From Acidobacteriota bacterium (GTDB lineage: Bacteria; Acidobacteriota; Terriglobia; Terriglobales; Acidobacteriaceae): 64,000 nucleotides of DNA. The stretch lies in the NCBI GenBank assembly GCA_021810625.1, contig JAJZIJ010000009.1, positions 1 to 64,000 of the forward strand, given 5' to 3'. Made by a program: the position numbers and the translations under genes. Below, piece by piece: positions 1-7,088 of the stretch (position 1 is the first letter of the stretch; each line of letters opens with the position of its first letter). The notes below the pieces were generated by a model. The model was not told the DNA's origin and did no database searches. It worked only from the letters and a program-made list of their open reading frames with translations.

Positions 1-228
1 TCCTCGTCGCTTACATCGCTCGGATACTGCGTCGAATATCGCTTCTCCATCCCTCCATACTGCGCGAATGCTCGCCCGCTGCAATATGAAAATTACCCGC
101 AGGTATAAAGTTCATAACAGCCTCTAGAAAAATCTGCTTGACGCTAAGAAAAGGAGATTTTACACTGGCACTCTTAGGTACTCGTAACGCGATCTCAACA
201 ATCACGCGCTGAGTGCTAGGAGGGAGAC
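1..228. other. Intergenic leader, no gene seen
   Basis: No convincing reading frame is present; the only ORF here is antisense and low quality. The 3' end carries a strong Shine-Dalgarno (AGGAGGGAG at about 219-227) for the gene starting at 229. No clear promoter or terminator could be assigned. Confidence 0.5.
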
Positions 229-2952
229 ATGGAAAGGAATGGGAAGTTCGCTTCACAGGTTTTGGCGATCATAAGCGTTATTCTCGCGCTAACCGCAGCG
301 GCCATGGGTCAAGATGAGTCATGTCCCGCCCAGAACTGGGCTGGTGCTGCTCCAAACATATGGGCCGCCGAAGGCAGCGTCAAGGTGATGCTGAACAACC
401 AGAAGACCGGCAATAAGCCGACTATTCCTGTTTTTATGTACAACGGCCACATGGATGATGGTAACTTCAACCCTTGGGGGTATCCGGCGCATCCGCAGCC
501 GCTACCAGAGTTGAATTCAGTCTGGTCCTGCTCCTCGGGGGTACCCACGATTAGGGTGGCTGGGGCGGGACGCGAAACAGTTTCCTTCCAGGTGTTCATC
601 ACTGCCGGCCCGAACGCCAACGCGGTTCTCAGCGATGTCTCGGTCGATGTCAGCCCCCTGGTTCGCGCCGAGCGTCAGCAACAAGCGCACCGCGGCGATC
701 ACAGCGATGTCTCTTCGGTTGATGTCGGCCCCCGGAGAGGCTCAGGAACGCTTACTTCGGACAATACACAGACCTCCGCTGTCACCCGCTACCTGGAGGG
801 CTACGTCCCGTACTCCAACACCACAGGCCAAGCAGATCTGTATTCAGCGTCCAGTAACGGTATGCCCGATCCACTGATCCCATTTTACGATCCTTACGAT
901 TCTGGGAATCCGGCAGTGGGCACTCCCTTCAACGTGCAACCGGGAACGACCCAGGGAGTGTGGATCAATATCTCCATTCCGCCCAACCAGAGAGCCGGAA
1001 AATATACGGGGATCGTCACGGTTTCCGGCAAGGGTATCGGAAGCGAGTCGATTCCCCTCAATCTGACGGTGTGGAATGGCAATCTCCCGCGCTTCGACTC
1101 TCCAAATCGGCCCGATATGCTGAAGGCGTGGATGCCCATGTATAGCGGGCGCTTTGACGCGGGCGAGGGCATGAGCTGCTATCTCAGTAGCGATAGCAGC
1201 AGCCCGTGCCCTCTGGAGGCCAAGCTTTTCCAAAAATATCAGGTGATGGGGCATGCCTACTATGCCGACACACAGATGGATGGCCTCGGGCCCTACATAG
1301 CTGGCGCTTATCCGGCAGCGCCCAATTCGGCCACCTCCTTTACTGTATCGGGCCCCGGCAGCGCCAGCACAATTGACTGGACAACTTACGACGCGTACGT
1401 CGGTCCGGCGCTGACGCCCGGCGGACTTTTCGCCGACGGCACCAGCATGCGGGTTTTCGATTCGCCAATTGGCAATTCGGGCAGCGGCGCATGGGGTTAT
1501 AACGGACAGGGAGGCTATACTTGGAATTTTGAAAATCCTGGCACCACTACACCCCCGGCAGGACTGTTACAGTTGTATGGAAATTATTCCACCCAGATAT
1601 CCCAGCATTTTACGCAGAACCAATTGCCTGTGCGTCGAGGAGGCAAAGGATGGGGACATCCGGAGCTGATTGCCTATACATTTGATGAGCCCTACAACAA
1701 CGAGATACGAGCCACGGCCCTCGTATATGAAGATATAGAGCAGTTCAATCAGGCGATGAACCAGGCCAATACGGCGCTTTCCCCAAGGTGGGCTGCCTCC
1801 ACCAATCCCATACGGAGCTTTTTGACGGACTTGCCCGCCTGCTTGAGAGAGGGACTGGGTAATGGTCATGGCGGGGTTGTGTACACTACTGTGGCCTGTG
1901 CGGAGCATGAGGGTCTTTCGTATCCAAGCAAGTACCCGGACACCTGGGTGATGGATTGGACCCCCAATCCAGCGGTATACATGCCGGGTCAACCGGGACC
2001 TCCCCTGTCGTACGCGTACGGGAATCCGAATGGTACCCCACTACTAACAGCTGGGACTGGCTACGAGTACACCCTGGACATGACGCAGGGCGTGCCGGCG
2101 AAGTCCACCGCCCCGGCTCCGATCGAGAAATGGTTTTACCAGGGTGGCGGCCCATACAGCCCCGACGACACCATCGGCGATACCGGCGTGGGTTTCCGCA
2201 GTCAGTTCTGGATTGCGTATAAGTATGGGCTGGATCAGACCGCCCGGCGCGCAGAAGATCAGAACCATCATCACGGCGAGGTGGCCCCGTCCCCCGGAGG
2301 AGTGTGGATGTTCGTGGGCGACTTCTGGGGTGGGTATAACGGGGATTCGTCGCCCAGCAATTGCACCGGTAGCGGTCCGTCTCCTTACGTCAGCGCGGCC
2401 ACCTCGGGGGATGGAGTTTTTTTCTACCCGGGGAATGAAGTGGGCTGCTATTACACGGCGAACCCCGTCGGCGAAAAAATTCTCACCAAAAGCCCCGCAG
2501 TCAATACACGCTGTTCTTCGAACGGCTACACTGTGTGCAATGGAATCAGCGGCCCGGTAGCGTCGATGCGCATGGAGGCGTGGCGCCGGGGATATGAGGA
2601 TTATTTGTACCTGTATCTTCTGGGCCACATGCGCGGCAGGTCGGTCGCCCTGTCGGTCGTCGATTCCATGGGTGGCGGCGGACTGACGTCATGGAATGCT
2701 TTGCAATGGTTCAATATTCAGCCTTATTGGGAGACTCCGGGCGTTTGGCCCAAAGGAGGCGGTGCGTGTACCGACAGTGCAGCCGGTGTCCCCAATGGTC
2801 CCACGGGGTCATGGCCGAGTGGAGGTAGTCCGTGCCCGGGTGAGTGGACGAACAACCCCGATCGGTATGCTGCCGCGCGAGTCTCACTGGCGGAGGGGCT
2901 TGGGTTTGCTCCACCTAAGCACGATCATCGCGACGGTGGTGGCCAGCCTTAG
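229..2952 (+). CDS. Secreted DUF4091 / GH123-like protein
   Basis: 907 aa. An N-terminal signal peptide (about residues 1-27, ending AAAMGQ) indicates export. The middle contains a motif typical of proteins upstream of DUF4091 (VTRYLEGYV near residue 185, then MPDPLIP), and the C-terminal third has the DUF4091 signature RMEAWRRGYEDYLYLYLL near residue 785. DUF4091 is related to the C-terminal part of glycoside hydrolase family 123, so a polysaccharide-acting role is likely but unproven. ATG 229 is supported by a strong AGGAGGGAG Shine-Dalgarno. Residues about 134-170 contain an imperfect internal repeat (SDVSVDVSP / SDVSSVDVGP) and look unlike the rest. The stop at 2950-2952 seems premature: an IPT/TIG domain continues immediately in the next frame (2906-3178), so the natural protein was probably longer. 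Confidence 0.75.
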   Translation: MERNGKFASQVLAIISVILALTAAAMGQDESCPAQNWAGAAPNIWAAEGSVKVMLNNQKTGNKPTIPVFMYNGHMDDGNFNPWGYPAHPQPLPELNSVWSCSSGVPTIRVAGAGRETVSFQVFITAGPNANAVLSDVSVDVSPLVRAERQQQAHRGDHSDVSSVDVGPRRGSGTLTSDNTQTSAVTRYLEGYVPYSNTTGQADLYSASSNGMPDPLIPFYDPYDSGNPAVGTPFNVQPGTTQGVWINISIPPNQRAGKYTGIVTVSGKGIGSESIPLNLTVWNGNLPRFDSPNRPDMLKAWMPMYSGRFDAGEGMSCYLSSDSSSPCPLEAKLFQKYQVMGHAYYADTQMDGLGPYIAGAYPAAPNSATSFTVSGPGSASTIDWTTYDAYVGPALTPGGLFADGTSMRVFDSPIGNSGSGAWGYNGQGGYTWNFENPGTTTPPAGLLQLYGNYSTQISQHFTQNQLPVRRGGKGWGHPELIAYTFDEPYNNEIRATALVYEDIEQFNQAMNQANTALSPRWAASTNPIRSFLTDLPACLREGLGNGHGGVVYTTVACAEHEGLSYPSKYPDTWVMDWTPNPAVYMPGQPGPPLSYAYGNPNGTPLLTAGTGYEYTLDMTQGVPAKSTAPAPIEKWFYQGGGPYSPDDTIGDTGVGFRSQFWIAYKYGLDQTARRAEDQNHHHGEVAPSPGGVWMFVGDFWGGYNGDSSPSNCTGSGPSPYVSAATSGDGVFFYPGNEVGCYYTANPVGEKILTKSPAVNTRCSSNGYTVCNGISGPVASMRMEAWRRGYEDYLYLYLLGHMRGRSVALSVVDSMGGGGLTSWNALQWFNIQPYWETPGVWPKGGGACTDSAAGVPNGPTGSWPSGGSPCPGEWTNNPDRYAAARVSLAEGLGFAPPKHDHRDGGGQP

Positions 2953-3178
2953 CCCAAGGGACGGTACAAATACGGGTGGAACCTCGGTGACTATCTCCGG
3001 GACAAACTTTACCGGCACCACGACGGTTCAATTTGGCAACAATGCGGCGACCAGCTTTACCGTGAACTCGCCGACACAGATCACAGCGGTAGCGCCAGCC
3101 GGCAGCGACAAGGTTAGCGTCACAGTAACGACATGGAATGGTACCAGTAACAGCCTACAGTTTAAATATTTCAAACTA
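2906..3178 (+). pseudogene. Out-of-frame IPT/TIG domain (C-terminal remnant)
   Basis: Frame +2 encodes a recognisable IPT/TIG immunoglobulin-like domain: SLSPRDGTNTGGTSVTISG, then GTNFTG, a VQFG motif, AATSFTVNSPTQITAVAPAG and VSVTVTTWNG. It has no start or ribosome-binding site of its own and abuts the C-terminus of the DUF4091 protein in another frame. A one-base indel between about 2905 and 2935 would fuse them. IPT domains often act as accessory modules on secreted enzymes. The frame remains open right up to the TA where the IS630 element is inserted, so the original end of the protein is missing. Confidence 0.6.
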
Positions 3179-3205
3179 GAGCATTTTCGATTTAAGTATT
3201 TACAT
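3179..3205 (+). repeat. IS630 left terminal inverted repeat
   Basis: Pairs with 4174-4200: 19 identical bases, one mismatch, then seven more identical (TTTACAT). The outermost base is G next to the TA target duplication. Confidence 0.93.
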
Positions 3206-3244
3206 TTCGTGCGATAATATCCCTGCCGTTGGATAGGGGGCAGG

Positions 3245-3649
3245 ATGCAATCGTATTCGCAGGATTTGCGTGATCGTGTGCTGTGGGCGTTGGATCGTGG
3301 CGAGAGACCCAGCTCCATTGCGCGGTGTCTGGAAGTGAGCCGCGTCTGGGTGTATCAGGTTCGCAATCGTCAGCAGAAGTCCGGCAGGCGAACCAGTTTT
3401 CCGATGGGTGGCCATCGCCGATCGCGCGTGGCAGGGATGGAATCGGTGCTGCGCGCCTGGATCGAAGCAGAACCGGATCTGGCGTTATCCGAACTATCGG
3501 AACGGTTGGCCAAACAGCAGGGTGTTTTGATCCAGCCCGGTGCCTTGTGGCACCAGTTGAACCAATGGAATCTCACCTTCAAAAAAAACCATGCACGCCA
3601 GCGAGCAAGAGCGCGAGGACGTGCAGCAGGCGCGAAGAGAATGGGTTAA
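3245..3649 (+). CDS. IS630 transposase, N-terminal part (OrfA)
   Basis: 134 aa with the helix-turn-helix DNA-binding region of IS630 transposases: YSQDLRDRVLWALDRGE at the start, then SIARCLEVSRVWVYQVRNR. The good Shine-Dalgarno AGGGGGCAGG precedes ATG 3245. The family-like sequence ends at NLTFKK, encoded by TTC followed by an A8 run (3581-3588); beyond it this frame gives Arg/Ala-rich nonsense. Removing one A (or a +1 shift) joins it to OrfB as ...LTFKKT-MHASEQ, matching the usual continuous family sequence. A two-frame transposase with slippage on an A-run is known in IS630 elements, so the element may be active. Confidence 0.88.
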   Translation: MQSYSQDLRDRVLWALDRGERPSSIARCLEVSRVWVYQVRNRQQKSGRRTSFPMGGHRRSRVAGMESVLRAWIEAEPDLALSELSERLAKQQGVLIQPGALWHQLNQWNLTFKKNHARQRARARGRAAGAKRMG

Positions 3650-4187
3650 ATCGTTGCCAGGGATGGATGTGGGAAAGCTCGTATTCATTGACGAAACGTG
3701 GACATCGACCCGCATGACCCGGCGTTGTGGGCGTGCCCCCAGAGGCAAGCGTTGTATCGCATCCGCACCGCACGGACACTGGAAGACAACTACCTTTGTG
3801 GGGGCTCTGCGCCGCCAAAGATTGACCGCGCCAATGGTCTCGGACGGCCCGATGGACGGGGAGATGTTTCTTGCCTACGTTCGCGAATTTCTATGTCCAA
3901 CGTTGCGGCCAGGCGACATCGTTATCCTCGACAACCTCAGCAGCCACAAGGTGTCGGGGGTTGAAGAAGCCATTCGTGCCACCGGCGCCACCTTGCTCTA
4001 CCTGCCGCCGTACTCTCCCGACTTCAATCCCATCGAGAAGTTCTTTTCCAAACTGAAAGCGCTGCTCCGCAAAGCGGCCAAACGATCCCTGGATGCCCTA
4101 TGGAAGGAAATAGGCGACCTACTCAACACCGTCACGCCTGACGAATGCTCGGACTTCTTCACCTCATGCGGATATGTAAACACTTAA
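3591..4187 (+). CDS. IS630 transposase, DDE catalytic part (OrfB)
   Basis: 198 aa carrying the catalytic triad of the DDE_3 domain: first Asp in VFIDETWTS, second Asp in IVILDNLSSHKV, and Glu in PPYSPDFNPIEKFF. Other family hallmarks are GRAPRGKRC, PHGHWKTTTFVGAL and APMVSDGPMDGEMF. It overlaps OrfA by 59 nt in another frame. Translation most likely comes from frameshifting at the A8 run 3581-3588 to give a full transposase of about 314 aa, rather than from independent initiation at ATG 3591, which has no clear ribosome-binding site. All three acidic residues are intact. Confidence 0.88.
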   Translation: MHASEQEREDVQQARREWVKSLPGMDVGKLVFIDETWTSTRMTRRCGRAPRGKRCIASAPHGHWKTTTFVGALRRQRLTAPMVSDGPMDGEMFLAYVREFLCPTLRPGDIVILDNLSSHKVSGVEEAIRATGATLLYLPPYSPDFNPIEKFFSKLKALLRKAAKRSLDALWKEIGDLLNTVTPDECSDFFTSCGYVNT

Positions 4188-4200
4188 ATCGAAAATGCTC
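4174..4200 (-). repeat. IS630 right terminal inverted repeat
   Basis: Reverse complement of the left repeat with one internal mismatch; followed by the TA duplication at 4201-4202. Confidence 0.93.
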
Positions 4201-5414
4201 TAGTTCTTCACCTGCACTGTGGGTGTCACGGACATGCCAGGGCGCAACAAGTGATCCTTATTTTCATCCGGGTTGGTAAAGTCGATGCGCACAGGAACAC
4301 GCTGCACAACCTTGACGTAGTTGCCTGTCGCATTCTCCGGTGGAAACAGACTGAGCATGGAGCCAGTCGCGCCGCCGATCTGTGTAACCTTGCCGTGGTA
4401 CTCCCGGCCTCCGTAGGCATCCACGGTGATGATAACCGGCTGTCCAGCGCGCATATTCGTCAACTGGGTTTCTTTGAAGTTCGCCGCAACCCAGACGTTT
4501 TCCAGAGGAATCAGTGTCATCAGCGTCTGACCGCTGCTGACATTCTGTCCAACTTCAACTGTCTTGTTGTTCACAATGCCAGACTCCGGCGCGATGATCG
4601 TGGTGTAGCTCAAGTTCAGCCGCGCCTGCTCGACGGCGGCCTGCGCCTGCTGCACCTGCGCCGCAGCCTGATCGGCTTTGGCCTTTTGCGCGGCCACTTG
4701 CTTGGGGCCTGTCTGCGCGGAACTGTAGTTTGCCTGCGCCTCTGCCAATCGTTCATTAGCCTGGCGCACGGCCTGCTGCGCGGCCATCAGGTTGGCCTGC
4801 GCCTCCGCCAGTTGCGCCTTGCCAGCGGCAGCCGCCGCAACGGTGGTGTCGTATTGCTGCTTGGAAATCACATCCCGCTGCACCAGTGACGTGTAGCGCT
4901 GCAAATCAAGTTGTGCCTTGGTGTTGTTCGCCTCCGCCACCATGACCTGCGCCTGCGCCGCATCCAACTGTTTTTCCGACTGCGTAATTCCCGACAACGA
5001 CCCTTTGACATCGGCGTCTGCCGAGCGTAGTTGTGAACTGGTGTGAATATCCATGATGGGGACATTGACCAGCGCTGCTTCGTAGTTGGCCTGCGCGCTG
5101 GTCAGGCTTGCCTCCGCCTGATCGAGCGCGGCCTGGAAGTCTCGTGGATCAATCTGCGCCAGCACCTGCCCCTTGTCCACGCGCTGATTGTCCTCGACGT
5201 TCAACTGAACAACCTGGCCCTGAATGCGCGCGCTGATCTGCACCAGTGGCCCATCAATCTGCGCGTCGTCGGTATCCTCATAATAGGTGGAGTGCCACCA
5301 GAAAAGAGCAGCCCCTATAACCAGCAGCGCAATGATGCCAAAAAGGAGCAGGCGCTTGCGAAAGGGCGGCGCATCCGGTTGCAATTCTTTTTCTTCAGCT
5401 TCTAATTCCGCCAC
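4200..5414 (-). CDS. HlyD/EmrA-family membrane fusion protein
   Basis: 404 aa periplasmic adaptor of a tripartite efflux pump. A short cytoplasmic tail is followed by one membrane helix (about residues 20-38, LLLFGIIALLVIGAALFWW) and the EmrA-type YYEDTDDAQIDG segment. The first half of a biotinyl-lipoyl-like domain comes next (VDKGQVLAQIDP), then a long coiled-coil hairpin rich in Ala and Gln, the second lipoyl half (IIAPESGIVNNKTVEVGQ) and a beta-barrel. A GTG start at 5414 is chosen because GGAGGA lies 8 nt upstream, inside the end of the TolC gene 2 nt away. The pair is an operon with the outer-membrane channel upstream. The MFS permease (EmrB) normally following is absent; the IS630 element sits at the stop codon. 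Confidence 0.9.
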   Translation of the reverse strand: MAELEAEEKELQPDAPPFRKRLLLFGIIALLVIGAALFWWHSTYYEDTDDAQIDGPLVQISARIQGQVVQLNVEDNQRVDKGQVLAQIDPRDFQAALDQAEASLTSAQANYEAALVNVPIMDIHTSSQLRSADADVKGSLSGITQSEKQLDAAQAQVMVAEANNTKAQLDLQRYTSLVQRDVISKQQYDTTVAAAAAGKAQLAEAQANLMAAQQAVRQANERLAEAQANYSSAQTGPKQVAAQKAKADQAAAQVQQAQAAVEQARLNLSYTTIIAPESGIVNNKTVEVGQNVSSGQTLMTLIPLENVWVAANFKETQLTNMRAGQPVIITVDAYGGREYHGKVTQIGGATGSMLSLFPPENATGNYVKVVQRVPVRIDFTNPDENKDHLLRPGMSVTPTVQVKN

Positions 5415-5416
5415 GT

Positions 5417-6823
5417 CTACTTTCCTCCGAGGTATGCCTTGTACTGCAATTGCGCCAGACCGATGGCGCGCGCCAGCGATAATTTCGCCAGGTTGTGTTG
5501 ATACAAACTGCCAACATATTGGTCGTTGGCCTGCGCGACACTGGCCAACGCCTGAGAAACTTCCAGATTATCGGAAACTCCCGCCTTGTAGCGCTCCTGC
5601 GCCTCGCTCAGCGTTTCGCTGGCAAGTTCCATGTTACTTTGCGCCACTTTTACCAGTTTCGCTGCGGCCTGAATATCAAGAATGCTGTCCTGCACGTCGG
5701 CGCGCACCTGCCCCTCCAGATTATTTTCCTGCGCCAGCGCCTGCTGTAGAGCCGCGTCCGCCACGCGCGCATCTCCGCGCAGCCTGCCCTCCTCAAATAA
5801 GGGAGCGCTCAATTGTCCAGAGAGATTCAAGGTTCCGTAAGAACTACCCGGGTTCACGCCAATCGCGCCGTAGTCGATCTCAAAATTCAGTTGCGGCAGC
5901 CGTTCCATTCTCGCGGCGGATCGGGATTTTTCTGCGGCAACAACCTGCTCCTGCAATGCCTTCAGGTCACTGCGATATTTCAATGCCCGTTGCATCGCCT
6001 GCTGCACGTCCAGATCATCCAAAGCCGCATAGGGAGCGCTGTCCGTCAGATCGAAGGGCTGATCCAGCGGAAGCCCAATGGCGCGGGCCAGGGCGATCTT
6101 GTCCTTCGCATATTGGTTTTGCGCGACGATCAAGAACTGCTGCTGCGTTTGATAATCGACACGCGCGCGCAATTCATCCAATCGGGGCGAGACACCCGCC
6201 TGATGGCTATATACCGCCTGATCCAATGAAATTTTCGATGTGGCAACCTGCGCCTGCGCGCTGTTCAGCCGCGCCGCATCCGCCAGACAGAGAAAATAGG
6301 CGTTGCCCACCGTCACCACAACCAAATCGCGCGCATCCTGCACGGAAAGCTGTCCAGCCTGAAAGTTGTGCTTCGCCGCCAGATAATTTTCCAGCGAGGA
6401 AACATTCACCAGCGCCTGATTCAGCGTCAGGCGGAAATCCGTGTAGCCATACGGCCCGATCACGGCAGGAAATCCTGGCCCGCGCAGTCCCTCCGCCTGC
6501 AAATTGGTCTGCGCCACCGTATCCTGGGCGGTTCCCGTCACCGATGGGAGCAAGGACTGCAAGGCTTGCAAGCGCTGCCCGCCCGCGCTTCGCGCACTTT
6601 CCGTTTGCAGCATCAGCCCAAGGTTGTACTGCAGCCCGCGTTGGATGGCATCGTCCAATCCCAGCGACAGCACCTGCGCGGATGCCTTTTGCTGCACCAC
6701 GCTGCCCTGAAAGCTGCTGCCCGATCCCGTCTGCCCCTGCAAAGAAGCAGAGACCATCAGACAAGCAACCGCCATTGGTGCCAGAATTCTCCGAACTATT
6801 TGCATCCTGTTGTTCGCACGCAT
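5417..6823 (-). CDS. TolC-family outer membrane efflux protein
   Basis: 468 aa from ATG 6823 (ATG 6805 is equally possible; the open frame extends to 6943 but lacks a credible signal before this point). A signal peptide (RRILAPMAVACLMVSASLQGQ region) indicates export. The body shows two repeats of the outer-membrane efflux protein fold: a DDAIQRGLQYNLGLMLQTES segment in the first and heptad-rich helices such as LSEAQERYKAGVSDNLEVSQA in the second. It would form the trimeric exit duct for the adaptor encoded 2 nt downstream. The substrate cannot be told from sequence. Confidence 0.88.
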   Translation of the reverse strand: MRANNRMQIVRRILAPMAVACLMVSASLQGQTGSGSSFQGSVVQQKASAQVLSLGLDDAIQRGLQYNLGLMLQTESARSAGGQRLQALQSLLPSVTGTAQDTVAQTNLQAEGLRGPGFPAVIGPYGYTDFRLTLNQALVNVSSLENYLAAKHNFQAGQLSVQDARDLVVVTVGNAYFLCLADAARLNSAQAQVATSKISLDQAVYSHQAGVSPRLDELRARVDYQTQQQFLIVAQNQYAKDKIALARAIGLPLDQPFDLTDSAPYAALDDLDVQQAMQRALKYRSDLKALQEQVVAAEKSRSAARMERLPQLNFEIDYGAIGVNPGSSYGTLNLSGQLSAPLFEEGRLRGDARVADAALQQALAQENNLEGQVRADVQDSILDIQAAAKLVKVAQSNMELASETLSEAQERYKAGVSDNLEVSQALASVAQANDQYVGSLYQHNLAKLSLARAIGLAQLQYKAYLGGK

Positions 6824-7088
6824 CAGATACTTACACGGGAAAATACTTCTGTGGCATCCATATAGATGGTTCTGCAAGGGAAAAGGATTTAAGTTTTTTC
6901 CTGCAACTGCACGGAACACAAATCCAGCGCAAACATCCTTCACCCTGAGTGCAAATTTTTACATTCTCTATAAATCATAACCGATGCTTGTCTCCACTCC
7001 AGAATGCCGCCTCCAAATGCCCGCAAACACCGAACAGCAACACGCATCTGGCAGGATTTGAGACACTAATCTTTGGAAGCGAAATGAT
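6824..7088. other. Divergent intergenic region (tolC-like / ppk)
   Basis: 265 bp between the divergent efflux operon and ppk, presumably holding both promoters. It is AT-richer than the flanks (for example around 6958-6980). I could not fit a -35/-10 pair or a Pho-box convincingly. Confidence 0.4.

Larger units (their letters stand above)
3179..4200 (+). mobile_element. IS630-family insertion sequence (complete)
   Basis: A 1,022-bp element bounded by terminal inverted repeats of 27 bp with one mismatch (3179-3205 and 4174-4200; outer end GAGCATTTTCGATTTAAGT). It is flanked on both sides by the dinucleotide TA (3177-3178, 4201-4202), the target duplication expected of the IS630/Tc1-mariner group. 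It carries a two-frame DDE transposase. Insertion lies exactly at the end of the HlyD-type gene; the base contributed by the element (C at 4200) plus the TA recreate that gene's TAG stop. Only one copy lies in this window. Confidence 0.93.

Noticed and set aside
620-770. Paired compensating frameshifts in the DUF4091 gene
   Set aside because: The region is odd, but neither alternative frame gives better family-like sequence; an imperfect internal duplication explains it as well.
5287-6948. 553-aa plus-strand ORF opposite the TolC gene
   Set aside because: It is antisense to a clear efflux protein, is Pro/Arg/Ala/His-rich, has no domain and results from G+C-rich codon bias.
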